A stretch of 64,000 nucleotides of DNA from Polaribacter sp. SA4-10. GTDB taxonomy: Bacteria; Bacteroidota; Bacteroidia; Flavobacteriales; Flavobacteriaceae. Below are positions 20,988-30,467 of this stretch, piece after piece. The first letter of the stretch is position 1, and each line of letters begins with the position of its first letter. The notes under the pieces are model-generated. The model saw only the letters and a list, made by a program, of their open reading frames with translations. It did not search any database and was not told the DNA's origin. The stretch spans positions 186,001 to 250,000 of the forward strand of contig NZ_CP019331.1 in the NCBI RefSeq assembly GCF_002163835.1. Reading direction: 5' to 3'. The position numbers and the translations under genes are program-made.

Positions 20988-21636
20988 TAAGCGAAGCAAA
21001 CTTATGAATTAAAGACGAGACTTATAATGGTAAATTGCTATTAATTAGATGCTTTTTTGGTTATTTAATAATATTTTTACGTGACTACTAAATTATATAA
21101 AAAATAAAAGCCATATCATACAATTTCTTGCAGTGATATGGCTTCTTTGAAATAGTATTATTAATACTGACTTGTATTGCTACAAAATCAAATAAGACGG
21201 AGTCTTATATTTTTTCCTTAGAAAAAATTACATTTTCACTATTTCAGTTTTGAAACATCCTTTCTTTAAAAGCATTCTACCTTTAAAGTTTTATGAATGT
21301 TTCAATTGCTTTTTAATTCATCTTTGCATAATTATACAACTATACATTTTAAAAATTAATCCATTACTTGCATAACTTCTCTCTTTTTAAAGAATTTCTT
21401 CTTTTTACTTTTTCAAGTAAAACATCCAATTTATAGATTTCATTAAAAAAACAATATATAAAGAACGTTACTTTACAAAAACTACTCAAGAAAGTAAAAA
21501 GTTCATCTGTCGATTCCCTTTATTAAAATCTCTTGTAATTCTATTCAAATATAACTATGTTTTTGAGTATTGAAAAGAAATTAACCAATTACTAATCAAC
21601 ATAATATCAACCGGTTTTGTTAACATTTGTTCATAA
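20988..21636. other. Gene-poor intergenic region between icd and rplS
   Basis: No protein longer than about 40 residues with credible features is seen. The stretch holds an 11-bp-stem hairpin (AAGCCATATCA at 21108-21118 with TGATATGGCTT at 21134-21144), a small palindrome (ATAAGAC/GTCTTAT, 21192-21208), and on the - strand a 15-codon mini-ORF MLLKKGCFKTEIVKM (21228-21275). An unannotated small RNA is possible, but no known RNA family is recognised. Confidence 0.4.
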
Positions 21637-21668
21637 AAAAAAGCGTTGTGAATTTCACAACGCTTTTT
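21635..21668 (-). terminator. Intrinsic terminator after rplS
   Basis: Stem AAAAGCGTTGTGAA with TTCACAACGCTTTT; on the - strand it ends in a T-run. It lies 22 bp past the rplS stop. Confidence 0.9.
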
Positions 21669-21690
21669 TAATACTTTTATTTGAAAAAGA

Positions 21691-22044
21691 TTATTTTCTT
21701 CTTTTTTCAGTAATTCTAGCTTTTTTACCAGTAAGACCTCTAAAGTAGAATATACGTGCTCTACGTACTTTTCCTCTTTTATTTACTTCAATTTTTTGAA
21801 TAGAAGGTAAGTTCACAGGGAAAATACGTTCTACACCAACTGTACTAGACATTTTTCTGATTGTAAAAGTTTCAGAAAGACCCGTTCCTTTTCTCTGAAT
21901 AACAACTCCTTTAAAAAACTGAGTTCTTACTTTTTCCCCTTCTTTAATTTCGTAGTATACAGTAATTGTATCTCCAGCAGCAAATTCTGCAAATTCTTTT
22001 TTTGTTACAAATTCGTCTTGAACAAATTTTATTAAAGCTTCCAT
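21691..22044 (-). CDS. rplS: 50S ribosomal protein L19
   Basis: The 117-residue protein has the L19 hallmarks: the N-terminal helix, [51 protein letters not shown] and the basic C-terminus [18 protein letters not shown]. It sits at the 30S-50S interface. It lies downstream of trmD, as in many bacteria (trmD-rplS), but here a glycosyltransferase gene is inserted between them. Confidence 0.97.
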   Translation of the reverse strand: MEALIKFVQDEFVTKKEFAEFAAGDTITVYYEIKEGEKVRTQFFKGVVIQRKGTGLSETFTIRKMSSTVGVERIFPVNLPSIQKIEVNKRGKVRRARIFYFRGLTGKKARITEKRRK

Positions 22045-22151
22045 ATTTAATGTTTATGTTTTGTAAAGCAACATTCACGATTTTTTCGTCAGAGGTTATT
22101 TTAGCAGTTGCAAAAGTAATAATTATTTTTTGTTGATAAAACTAAATTCTA

Positions 22152-23630
22152 TTATTTTTTAGTTTGATAATTAGTGCAATAGAAAACCCAGAACTTTCTC
22201 TCCTCTTTATTATTGATTTTAATTATAATAGGCTTCAATTCAGTAATTTGTGTAAAGTAGTTTTGTAATTCAGGATTAAGTTCACCTTTCTTTTCTTTAT
22301 CTTTAAAACGCTTATCTGAATCAATAAAAATAGCATTTTTAGTGTTTAAGGTTGATAAATCGTCTCCTAAATAATCGAAATGTAATGCGTTTTTACCAAT
22401 AATATTTTGTGCATATATCTTATCATCCATAAAAAAGTTTAAACAAGCAGATGTTTTATAGTTATCATCAGAAAATATAAATGTATTTGGGTATTCTTTC
22501 TGTAAAAGTTCTACTTCAGTAGCCAATTCTTTCCAGCCTACCCAAGTATCATCACTTTTAATAGGGGCAAGAAAAAACAAGATTTGTATACTAACCAAAA
22601 CATGAAAAATAATAGAAATTATAATTTGAGTTTTCAATAATTTTTTACTGATAAACATTCCTGCCAAAATAATACCCGTAATATAGGAAGGCATCATCCA
22701 ATTTAATTTTACCCAGTAAATAGGAGTAATGGCAAAAAATCCAACAAAAGTAGGAATGAAAAAAGCTAATAAAAACAAGGTTTTAGCTTGTGGAATTTTA
22801 AATTTTAATAAAGCTCTTTTTATATATTTATATGTGAAAGTAACGATAATCAAAAATAAAACAGGTAATAATAAGAACATTTGATGCCCAATTGCACCAA
22901 AGAAATTTTTAGGTGAAATTTCAAATTTTGTTATCGAGCTCGTTCTTTCTGATGATTGAAAAACAAAAGAAGCAAAATCATTTTGATAATTCCAGTACCA
23001 AACAGGAAACGTTACTGTTGCAGAAATAATAAGACAGCTCCAAAACCAAGGAGAGAGTAATAATTTTCTGTATTTGTTAGAAAATATTAGAAATGCAATC
23101 AACCCAATTTGTAAAACTAGTGCAGTGTATTTGCTGTTAAAGGCTAATCCCATTGCAATTCCACCAAGAATCCAAAACCATTTTTTTTCTTCAAAAATTG
23201 CTTTGTAAAGGCATATTAAACTCAATGTCCAGAATAGTAATAAAGGAACATCTGGAGTAGAATTAAAGGATAATATTGAAATAAATATGGTAGAAGCTAA
23301 TAAAACAAAAGCTCTTTCTAGTTTTTGCTTTGATAAAAAGTAAGAAGCTAATTTATAAAAACTAAGAATTGTTAATGATGTGATTACAAAATCAGCAAAT
23401 TTTACAGCAAAAATTGAATGTCCTAAAACATCTGTAAAGATTCTTAAAATGTAACCAATCATTCCTGGATGATCAAAATAAGATAAAGATAAATTCTGAC
23501 CGTATAAGTAATAATAAGCGTCTTGTGGCATTAAGCCCATAAAAGGTAACAAAATCAGCCTAAACAATTGAAACCCTAAAACCCAAGAAATGGCTTTGTT
23601 TTTTTCTATGAATTTTAAAAGCTTATTCAT
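22152..23630 (-). CDS. GT39/ArnT-like membrane glycosyltransferase
   Basis: The 492-residue integral membrane protein has about 10-12 hydrophobic segments. The first external loop carries DAYYYLYG and [12 protein letters not shown], where the acidic residue plus DHP pattern is typical of the PMT/ArnT (GT-C) superfamily that uses polyprenyl-phosphate sugars. The C-terminal ~130 residues are soluble and probably periplasmic. It overlaps the 3' end of trmD by 8 bp, so translation is likely coupled. Acceptor (lipid A, glycoprotein or polysaccharide) unknown. Confidence 0.85.
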   Translation of the reverse strand: MNKLLKFIEKNKAISWVLGFQLFRLILLPFMGLMPQDAYYYLYGQNLSLSYFDHPGMIGYILRIFTDVLGHSIFAVKFADFVITSLTILSFYKLASYFLSKQKLERAFVLLASTIFISILSFNSTPDVPLLLFWTLSLICLYKAIFEEKKWFWILGGIAMGLAFNSKYTALVLQIGLIAFLIFSNKYRKLLLSPWFWSCLIISATVTFPVWYWNYQNDFASFVFQSSERTSSITKFEISPKNFFGAIGHQMFLLLPVLFLIIVTFTYKYIKRALLKFKIPQAKTLFLLAFFIPTFVGFFAITPIYWVKLNWMMPSYITGIILAGMFISKKLLKTQIIISIIFHVLVSIQILFFLAPIKSDDTWVGWKELATEVELLQKEYPNTFIFSDDNYKTSACLNFFMDDKIYAQNIIGKNALHFDYLGDDLSTLNTKNAIFIDSDKRFKDKEKKGELNPELQNYFTQITELKPIIIKINNKEERKFWVFYCTNYQTKK

Positions 23631-24300
23631 CTAAAAGGTCTGGTCTTATTTGTGCAGTTCTTTCGTATGCTTTTTCACTTCTCCATTCATCTATTTTTGG
23701 AAAGTTTCCAGATAATAAAATATCAGGTACTTTATTTCCTTCAAAATCTGCTGGTCTGGTATAAACAGGAGGGGATAATAAGTTGTCTTGAAAAGAATCT
23801 GTTAAAGCAGATTGTTCATCGCCAATTACACCAGGAATTAATCGAACAACAGCATCTACTAAAACTGCAGCAGCTAGCTCTCCGCCTGTTAAAACATAAT
23901 CTCCAATAGATATTTCTTTAGTGATGAATAAATCTCTAATTCTTTGATCTACACCTTTGTAATGCCCTGTTAAAATTAGAATATTTTCTTTTAATGAAAG
24001 CGTATTTGCCACAGATTGATTTAATGTTTTTGCATCTGGTGTCATATAAATAATTTCATCATAAACACGTTCTGCTTGTAACTTTTTAATGCAATTAGAA
24101 ATAGGTGCTATCATTAAAACCATACCAGCGCCACCGCCAAATTGTGTATCATCTATTTGACGATAATTACCTAAACCATATTCACGTAAATCATGCAAAT
24201 AGATTTTTGCTAAACCTTTGTCTTGTGCACGTTTTATAATAGAATGATTAAACGGACTTTTTAATAATTCTGGAGATACTGTAATGATGTCTATTCGCAT
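23623..24300 (-). CDS. trmD: tRNA (guanine-N1)-methyltransferase TrmD
   Basis: The 225-residue SPOUT-class enzyme makes m1G37 in tRNAs reading CNN codons, preventing +1 frameshifts. It starts [13 protein letters not shown] and has the [14 protein letters not shown] substrate loop (~residues 50-63) plus the trefoil-knot SAM-binding segments [12 protein letters not shown] and [16 protein letters not shown] (~131-146). The catalytic Asp lies in the loop near SALTDSF. First gene of trmD-glycosyltransferase, followed by rplS. Confidence 0.96.
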   Translation of the reverse strand: MRIDIITVSPELLKSPFNHSIIKRAQDKGLAKIYLHDLREYGLGNYRQIDDTQFGGGAGMVLMIAPISNCIKKLQAERVYDEIIYMTPDAKTLNQSVANTLSLKENILILTGHYKGVDQRIRDLFITKEISIGDYVLTGGELAAAVLVDAVVRLIPGVIGDEQSALTDSFQDNLLSPPVYTRPADFEGNKVPDILLSGNFPKIDEWRSEKAYERTAQIRPDLLDE

Positions 24301-24707
24301 GTTTGCAAATGTACAAGTTTTTATATCGCTTTGGAATATGTTTTTTTTGAAAAAGTTAGCTAATGTTATTGTATAATGGAAAATTTTGGTTCTATGAAAG
24401 AGTAATTTTTAATAGAAATTTAGAAGTTGGCAAAAAATAACTACCTTTAATGAAGTATTAATTCAGTGATTTTTATTTGTGATTTAAGTTTTTTTGACAT
24501 GAATAGCTTTTTTTTATAACTTGAAGATTATTTTTTTACTTTAGATAAAATTTATAATCATTATTTAGAACCTCGATAAAATAAAGTTTTTTTTGAAAGA
24601 CTTTAGCTAAAATAGGTTTAATTTATAAAAGCAAAATAATTTTCACTTCTGTACATTGCATATATATAATATATATTTGTAAAAAAAAAAGTAAAAAATC
24701 GTAAAAA
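24301..24707. other. Intergenic region between trmD and the lipoprotein gene
   Basis: Divergent promoter region, about 75-80% AT. A TATATTTG (24672-24679) fitting TAnnTTTG lies 28 bp before the lipoprotein start. A TTG at 24656 is too close (13 bp) to be a standard -33 element. No gene or RNA seen. Confidence 0.4.
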
Positions 24708-25184
24708 ATGAAAAAACTATTTCTTCTTGTGGCTATTTTGCTTACTGCTTCTTGTGGTTCATCAGATTGTGACTTTATACTAGAAAATGATGTTTCAGGG
24801 GCTATAGATACAAGTTTACTGGCAGACCTTGTGGGTAATGATGCAACAGCATTAGTAACTTTAAATGGTGAGTCAGCAAGAACTTTTACTTCTGAAGCGT
24901 TAATTGGTGATGAAATCTCTTATGAAATAAAGACCTCTTTATCAAACGTTGAAATTGTGATAATTAATTTTTTCTATACTTCAGGTAATCAAGAATTTTG
25001 GAAAACAGGTATAGAAAGAACTATAGAAATAGAATCTAGCCCAGCAACTGCATCTTTAAAGGTTTTAAGGGGTGCTGTTGGTGATGAAGTGAAATTCGGT
25101 TTCACTTTTGTATTAAAAACAGATGGTGTAATTGATTTTAACACTACTTATATTGTAGACCCAAAAATTAGAGTTAGATCTTAA
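24708..25184 (+). CDS. Small lipoprotein of unknown function
   Basis: The 158-residue protein has a lipoprotein signal peptide with lipobox LLTASC at residues ~11-16, followed by GSSDCDF. The mature part is predicted all-beta, with alternating hydrophobic residues and an SLSNVEIVIINFFY strand, and has no recognised domain. The second cysteine at residue ~20 is unusual. The adenylate cyclase gene starts 18 bp downstream, so the two probably form an operon, making this a candidate envelope-side partner or sensor input. That link is inference. Confidence 0.7.
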   Translation: MKKLFLLVAILLTASCGSSDCDFILENDVSGAIDTSLLADLVGNDATALVTLNGESARTFTSEALIGDEISYEIKTSLSNVEIVIINFFYTSGNQEFWKTGIERTIEIESSPATASLKVLRGAVGDEVKFGFTFVLKTDGVIDFNTTYIVDPKIRVRS

Positions 25185-25202
25185 AGTTAATTATTATTAT
25201 TT

Positions 25203-27098
25203 GTGAAAAATAAAATTATCATAACAAATACCTATAAACTAAAAGCCTATTTTATTGTAGGCTTTTTTTGTTTGTATTCTATAAATATTTTTTCTCAAGA
25301 TCAAAAAATTAGCGATAGTTTAAAACTAGTTTTAAAAACAAAGAAGTATTCAAAATCAGAAAAATTAAAAACGCTTCGTGAAATTGCAGCAAATGAAACC
25401 AATACAGATGAAATTATAATTTATAGTAACGAACTTATCAAAAATGCAAAAGAAGTAGATTCTATAAAATTTGTTTATGCAGGGCATTTACAATTGGGAA
25501 ATGCATATCGCCTAAAAAGTGACTTGACAAAAGCATTAGAAAATTACTTTATAGCTTCTAAAATTGCTGTCGATAATAATTTGTTTTCTGAACAAGGAAC
25601 TATAAAAATTACAATTGCAGATGTATATTCTATCTTGGGAGACAGTAAAAATGCAGAAAATTACTATAAAAGCAGTATACAGTTACTTGGTGAAAGGTTA
25701 AAATCAAAAGAAGTAAAATATTTAGATTCCATCAATTTAGCATCAGCACAATTAAATTTAGGTGATGAATATTACAATCAAAATAAATTAGATGCTGCAT
25801 TGTATCATTTTAATAAATCTGGTAAATTATTTAAAGCGACAAAATATGAAATTGGAGTGGCTTATAATTTAGGAAATGTTGGTCTAGTATATGCAGAAAA
25901 AGGAGAGAATATAGTGGCTGAAGAAAAGTTAAATGAAGCTATTAAAGTTCTAGTTGCCAACGAAGACTATTATCCTATTTGTGTGTATTTGAATGCAATA
26001 GCAGATATTTATTATGAAAAAAAGCAGACGAAAAAAGCATTATTATATGCAAATAGAAGTATCTATTTAGCAAAAGAGTATGGTTTAAAAGAGCAAATAG
26101 GTGATGGTTATTTAAAATTATCTTTTATTTATGAAAAAGAGAAGAATTACAAAAAATCTTTTGAACTCTACAAAAAACATATTGTTTATAGAGATAGTGT
26201 AAAAAGTGTTTCTGGTGCTCAAAAAATTGCAAATGAAAAATCAAAGTATGAAATTACTTTGGCAAATGAAAAAGCTAGATTTGAAGTAGAAAAGAAACAG
26301 ACGGAAGTAGATTTATTAAATGAGCAGAAAAAAACTCAAAATATAATTGTTATTGCAGTTGTTATCGCGTTAATATTACTCGGTTTTTTAGCTTTTTTAC
26401 TTTTTAGAAGAAATAAATTTGTTGTAAAAACTGGTAAGATTATCCAAAAAGAAAAAGAACGTTCAGATATTTTATTAAAGAATATTTTGCCTGATGAAAC
26501 TGCAGAAGAATTGAAAGAAAAGGGAAGTGTAGCTGCAAAAAGGTTCAACTCTGTATCTGTTCTTTTTACTGATTTTAAAGGGTTTACACAGTTTTCTGAA
26601 GGCTTATCTCCAGAGGAATTGGTAGAAAATATCGATTTTTATTTTTCAAATTTTGATAAAATAATTGAAAAATACGATTTAGAAAAAATAAAAACGGTAG
26701 GTGATGCTTATATGTGTGCAGGCGGTTTGCCTTTTCCTACAGAAGATCATTCTTATAAGATTACATTGGCAGCGTTAGAAATTGTAGATTTTGTAAAAAA
26801 AACAATGAATACTGCTTCTCTTGAAAAACCAAAACTAGATATTAGAGTAGGTATTAATACAGGTTCTGTTGTTGCTGGGGTTGTAGGAACAAAGAAATTT
26901 GCTTACGATATTTGGGGAGATACGGTTAATGTAGCTAGTAGAATGGAAAGTTCTGGAGCAGTGAATAGGGTTAATATAAGTGAGTCTACATACAATTTAC
27001 TTAAAGACAAAACAGAGTTTAAATTTGAAGCAAGAGGAGCTATTGAGGCAAAAGGAAAAGGAAAAATTAAGATGTATTTTGTAGATAAAGTTAGTTAA
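25203..27098 (+). CDS. TPR-containing membrane adenylate cyclase (class III)
   Basis: The 631-residue protein has an N-terminal hydrophobic/signal segment (~residues 12-30), about six TPR-like helical repeats (~35-340), a coiled-coil run (EKARFEVEKKQTEVDLL), one TM helix (~380-400) and a cytoplasmic class III cyclase domain (~445-631). Metal-binding Asp is in LFTDFKGF, purine-specifying Lys in IKTVGDAYM, partner Asp in YDIWGDTVN, and transition-state Asn/Arg in VNVASRM. The Lys/Asp pair predicts ATP rather than GTP as substrate. The periplasmic TPR sensor/TM/cyclase layout is common in Bacteroidota. It starts with GTG 18 bp after the lipoprotein gene and overlaps the convergent deaminase gene by 8 bp. 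Confidence 0.9.
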   Translation: MKNKIIITNTYKLKAYFIVGFFCLYSINIFSQDQKISDSLKLVLKTKKYSKSEKLKTLREIAANETNTDEIIIYSNELIKNAKEVDSIKFVYAGHLQLGNAYRLKSDLTKALENYFIASKIAVDNNLFSEQGTIKITIADVYSILGDSKNAENYYKSSIQLLGERLKSKEVKYLDSINLASAQLNLGDEYYNQNKLDAALYHFNKSGKLFKATKYEIGVAYNLGNVGLVYAEKGENIVAEEKLNEAIKVLVANEDYYPICVYLNAIADIYYEKKQTKKALLYANRSIYLAKEYGLKEQIGDGYLKLSFIYEKEKNYKKSFELYKKHIVYRDSVKSVSGAQKIANEKSKYEITLANEKARFEVEKKQTEVDLLNEQKKTQNIIVIAVVIALILLGFLAFLLFRRNKFVVKTGKIIQKEKERSDILLKNILPDETAEELKEKGSVAAKRFNSVSVLFTDFKGFTQFSEGLSPEELVENIDFYFSNFDKIIEKYDLEKIKTVGDAYMCAGGLPFPTEDHSYKITLAALEIVDFVKKTMNTASLEKPKLDIRVGINTGSVVAGVVGTKKFAYDIWGDTVNVASRMESSGAVNRVNISESTYNLLKDKTEFKFEARGAIEAKGKGKIKMYFVDKVS

Positions 27099-27999
27099 AA
27101 GCATTTTTTCTGATGATTTCTAATTCATCAAAAGTAAAAATGTTATTTGAGTAAAGGGAATAGAGCTCATCTGTAATAGTTGCATTAAATAATAGTAAAT
27201 CATCTGTATTTACCGTTACTTTTATTCCTTTGTCAAATAGTTTTCTAATAGGATGTGTTTTCAAATTAGAAACAGCCCCTAAAGAAATATTACTCTGTAA
27301 ACAAATATTTAATCTGATGTTTCTCTCTAAAATTAAATCCATTGTTTTTTCTGAATTTACAGCATTTATACCATGTTGTAATTCATCGGGATTTAAAATG
27401 TTTATTGTTTCTTCAATTGATTTAGAATCAGAGAACTCGCCAATATGAACTTTTGTTTTAAGTTTGTTTTTCTTTGCTTGTTCAAACAAATCTTTAAAAG
27501 AGTTTAAATTTTGATTCGCTTCTTTTCCATAAATATCAATTCCGTTAAAAACGCCACTTTCTATACAAGAATTTCCATAAGTATTTACTTTTTCTAAGGG
27601 TAAATCTTTGTTGATACCAATATCAGGTTTAAAGTCAATTTGGGTTTTATATTTCTTTTTTATTCTTTTTACTTCAGATATCACAGTGTTGATAGAGTTA
27701 TCAAAAAAACGAGTCAGACCAACATCTACACTAGCTTCTAAAAGGGTAACGTTATCATCTATGCTGCTTTCTATGGCATTTTCCATAAAGTAAACAACAT
27801 CTTCTTTGGTAACCATTATTATATTTAAATGACCGTAAATAAAGTCGATCATACCAGGTAGGCCATTGTGTTTTTGTGGAAATATAATGGTAGAATTTGG
27901 GTATTTTCCTTGAAGTCTCTTTTGAGAACCCCCTAAATGAAAGTGATTATGAACATCCGCTTTTGGTGTTTTTAATAGCTCTTCTTTAGAATGTTTCAC
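27091..27999 (-). CDS. Adenosine-deaminase-family amidohydrolase
   Basis: The 302-residue TIM-barrel hydrolase has all metal and catalytic positions of the adenosine deaminase family: HxH in ADVHNHFHLGG near residue 17, His/Glu in KVHIGEF near 198, His in DELQHGINAV near 217, and DD in VTVNTDDLLLF near 275. The Leu/Tyr-rich substrate lid differs from classical Add, and the protein is about 30 residues shorter at the C-terminus. The substrate may be another aminopurine or a modified nucleoside. Convergent 8-bp overlap with the cyclase gene; upstream ~150 bp is AT-rich with no other gene. Confidence 0.82.
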   Translation of the reverse strand: MKHSKEELLKTPKADVHNHFHLGGSQKRLQGKYPNSTIIFPQKHNGLPGMIDFIYGHLNIIMVTKEDVVYFMENAIESSIDDNVTLLEASVDVGLTRFFDNSINTVISEVKRIKKKYKTQIDFKPDIGINKDLPLEKVNTYGNSCIESGVFNGIDIYGKEANQNLNSFKDLFEQAKKNKLKTKVHIGEFSDSKSIEETINILNPDELQHGINAVNSEKTMDLILERNIRLNICLQSNISLGAVSNLKTHPIRKLFDKGIKVTVNTDDLLLFNATITDELYSLYSNNIFTFDELEIIRKNAFN

Positions 28000-28145
28000 A
28001 CGTAGTAATTAGATGGTTGTTTTAGATGCTTTTTTTGATGATGTTTTTGGAGAACTATATAGTGTAAGTAGTTATAAAATAAGGTTTTAATTATAATTAT
28101 AATTATGATATTTTATTTAAGTTCCTTTTTTTTTTTAACTAAAGT

Positions 28146-29096
28146 TTATTCTTCAAAACTAATATGAAACAAAGCTTCACCTTTATTTACAATAGGTGTT
28201 TTATTAATGCAAAAAATATGTCCATCAAAAGGAGCATAAACTTTCTTTTTAAAATCACCAAAAGGGTCTTGTATAATGCCTAAAACTTCTTTTTTCTTAA
28301 CAAAAATTCCATTGGTAACCATAATTATAAACATTCCAGAATGAGAGGCTCTTATCCATTTTGCTTTGTTTACAAAAATAGGTGTTTCTTTTACTGTAAT
28401 TTTTCCTTCTATTAAACCTAAGCGAATCAGAACATTCTTAGTTCCGTTTAATCCTTCGTTAATAATTGTTGGATTTAATTCATTCGATTTTCCACCTTCA
28501 AATAATAAAATAGTTTTACCCATTTTATGCAACGTTTCTCTTAAAGATTTTGTGATGTTTTCTGAAAAAACAATCATTGGAGGGTTAAAAACTTTTGCTA
28601 ACTCCAATGCTTTTTCATCGTCTTTGTTACATCTAATTTGAGCAATATTGTCACGTTTGCCGCCACCTGTATGAAAATCGATAACATAATCTACATGAGG
28701 TGCAATTTCTTTTGTAAATTGATACGCAAACTGACTCGCTAAAGAACCATTTGCAGAGCCAGGAAACATTCTATTTAAATCACGTCCGTCAGGAAATTCT
28801 CTTGTATGAATTAAATATCCAAAGATATTAAAAACAGGGATACAGATAATAGTTCCGTTAACGGGTATATTTATTTTTTGAGAGATAATTTCTCTAATAA
28901 TTCCAACTCCATTTGTTTCATCACCATGAATACCTGCTAATAATAACACAACAGGCCCAGGTTTTTTAGAACGTTCTATAATTACAGGAACTTTTACAGT
29001 TGTTCTTGTGTGTAATTTTGCAACCTCTAAATCTAAAACAGTACGTTTTCCTTCAGGAATTTCTTTTCCTAAAAGGATAAATGGTTTACTCGACAT
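28146..29096 (-). CDS. Succinylglutamate desuccinylase/aspartoacylase-family zinc hydrolase
   Basis: The 316-residue M14-like zinc carboxypeptidase-fold protein has zinc ligands in [10 protein letters not shown] (near residue 54) and a DFHTGGG motif (near residue 140), an arginine in [10 protein letters not shown], and a C-terminal beta domain with lipoyl-like [19 protein letters not shown]. The family removes acyl groups from amino acids. The start overlaps the rimK stop by 11 bp, so the three genes are translationally coupled. Context suggests it acts on glutamyl/aspartyl-type amides made by the RimK-like ligase, but this is inference. Confidence 0.85.
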   Translation of the reverse strand: MSSKPFILLGKEIPEGKRTVLDLEVAKLHTRTTVKVPVIIERSKKPGPVVLLLAGIHGDETNGVGIIREIISQKINIPVNGTIICIPVFNIFGYLIHTREFPDGRDLNRMFPGSANGSLASQFAYQFTKEIAPHVDYVIDFHTGGGKRDNIAQIRCNKDDEKALELAKVFNPPMIVFSENITKSLRETLHKMGKTILLFEGGKSNELNPTIINEGLNGTKNVLIRLGLIEGKITVKETPIFVNKAKWIRASHSGMFIIMVTNGIFVKKKEVLGIIQDPFGDFKKKVYAPFDGHIFCINKTPIVNKGEALFHISFEE

Positions 29097-29961
29097 GAAT
29101 TTCTAAATATCTAATAATTTCTTTGGCAATGTTTTTTCCTGTTGCAACTTCAATTCCTTCTAAACCAGGAGAAGAATTTACTTCTAAAACCAATGGGCCT
29201 TTAGAAGATTGTAACATATCTACACCTGCAACACCTAAGCCTAAAGCTTTCGTTGCTTTTAAAGCCGTTTTTTCTTCTTCGTCCGTTAATTCTATTATAG
29301 TTGCATTTCCACCTCTATGCAAGTTAGAACGGAATTCTCCTTCTTTTCCTTGGCGTTTCATTGCACCAACTATTTTTCCATCAACTACAAAAGCTCTAAT
29401 ATCTGCACCACCAGCTTCTTTAATAAATTCTTGTGCAATAACTCTTGCTCCTAAACCATTAAAAGCTTCTAAAACGGAAGTTGCTGCATTTTTTGTTTCT
29501 GCTAAAACAACACCTAAACCTTGTGTTCCTTCTAAAAGTTTTAAAATTAATGGAGCACCACCAACAGACTCTACTACGTGTTCTACGTCTTTTGTGTAGT
29601 TTGTAAATACCGTTTTTGGTAAGCCAACACCAGCTCTTGCTAAAATCTGTAAACTGCTTAATTTATCTCTAGACTTTACTAATGCTTGTGAGGAAACAGC
29701 AGAAAATACTTTCATCATTTCAAATTGTCTTATTACTGCTGTACCATAAAAAGTAACAGAAGCACCAATTCTTGGAATAATAGCATCTACATTCTCTAAG
29801 TATTCCCCTTTGTAAAATATTTTAGGTGATTTTTTTTCTATTTCGATATTGCATTTTAAATGATCTACAACCATAACTTCGTGGCCTCTTTTTTCAGCAG
29901 CTTCCAACAACCTTCTTGTAGAATACAATTTTGGATTTCTAGATAAAATTACAATTTTCAT
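29086..29961 (-). CDS. rimK: RimK-family alpha-L-glutamate ligase (ATP-grasp)
   Basis: The 291-residue ATP-grasp ligase has the N-terminal pre-ATP-grasp domain [18 protein letters not shown] and then, from ~residue 100, [15 protein letters not shown] (ATP lid) and the metal-binding [14 protein letters not shown] at the C-terminus. Length and motifs match RimK, which adds glutamate residues to the C-terminus of ribosomal protein S6 in E. coli. In other bacteria relatives act on other peptides or metabolites. It begins within the stop codon of the upstream protease-like gene (1-bp overlap) and overlaps the downstream desuccinylase-like gene by 11 bp. Confidence 0.9.
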   Translation of the reverse strand: MKIVILSRNPKLYSTRRLLEAAEKRGHEVMVVDHLKCNIEIEKKSPKIFYKGEYLENVDAIIPRIGASVTFYGTAVIRQFEMMKVFSAVSSQALVKSRDKLSSLQILARAGVGLPKTVFTNYTKDVEHVVESVGGAPLILKLLEGTQGLGVVLAETKNAATSVLEAFNGLGARVIAQEFIKEAGGADIRAFVVDGKIVGAMKRQGKEGEFRSNLHRGGNATIIELTDEEEKTALKATKALGLGVAGVDMLQSSKGPLVLEVNSSPGLEGIEVATGKNIAKEIIRYLEIHVE

Positions 29962-30407
29962 TATTTTTTATGTTTTAATTTGTGTGATAAATTTGTTTTA
30001 GCTGTATCTATCACAAATTTTTTGTTTAAAAATTTTCTCCCCAATAATATGGGAAATTTCATGTCTTTTCGCTCACTTAATGTTAAATAAATTGGAAAAG
30101 AGGTATTGAAAATGATGATTTCTGTTTGAACCATAAAACGTTTTTCAGAAATACCATTAGAACTTTTTACAATTTTTGAAGAATAATTTTTTGAAGTAAA
30201 CTCTTTATTGTTATAAAAAGAATGCTCTGGATCTAATAATGTGAACTTAATTAAACTTTCCCCATTTACTTTAAATTCTTCAATATTTGAACAATGTATA
30301 GATGAAGTGTAGGCGCCAGAATCAATTTTTAAATCGATGTCTGCAAGTGATAATTCTGGAAAATCAGCTTTATCTACACGACCAATTGTTATTTTCATTT
30401 TTTTCAA
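29961..30407 (-). CDS. RimB-like putative aspartyl/zinc protease (PF05618-type)
   Basis: The 148-residue protein has the family start [14 protein letters not shown], the protease-like motif [14 protein letters not shown] (D-S-G-A, reminiscent of retropepsins), and [15 protein letters not shown] at the end. It matches the 'ATP-dependent zinc protease' family, which is fused or linked to RimK in many bacteria (RimB in Pseudomonas). It is first in the trio, coupled to rimK through overlapping stop and start. It may process the glutamylated protein, but that is inference. Two possible ATG starts lie three codons apart. Confidence 0.85.
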   Translation of the reverse strand: MKKMKITIGRVDKADFPELSLADIDLKIDSGAYTSSIHCSNIEEFKVNGESLIKFTLLDPEHSFYNNKEFTSKNYSSKIVKSSNGISEKRFMVQTEIIIFNTSFPIYLTLSERKDMKFPILLGRKFLNKKFVIDTAKTNLSHKLKHKK

Positions 30408-30467
30408 TTAAAAGAGAGTAAAATTACAGATACTTATTGACTTATTTTTAATTTTTATTAAAAAAAA

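Noticed and set aside
28081..28135. AT-rich direct repeats (TAATTATAATTATAATTA)
   Set aside because: Low-complexity AT sequence; no iteron spacing or further origin features.
29123..29599. 158-codon + strand frame
   Set aside because: Lies fully antisense to rimK, whose motifs are complete; no recognisable features of its own.
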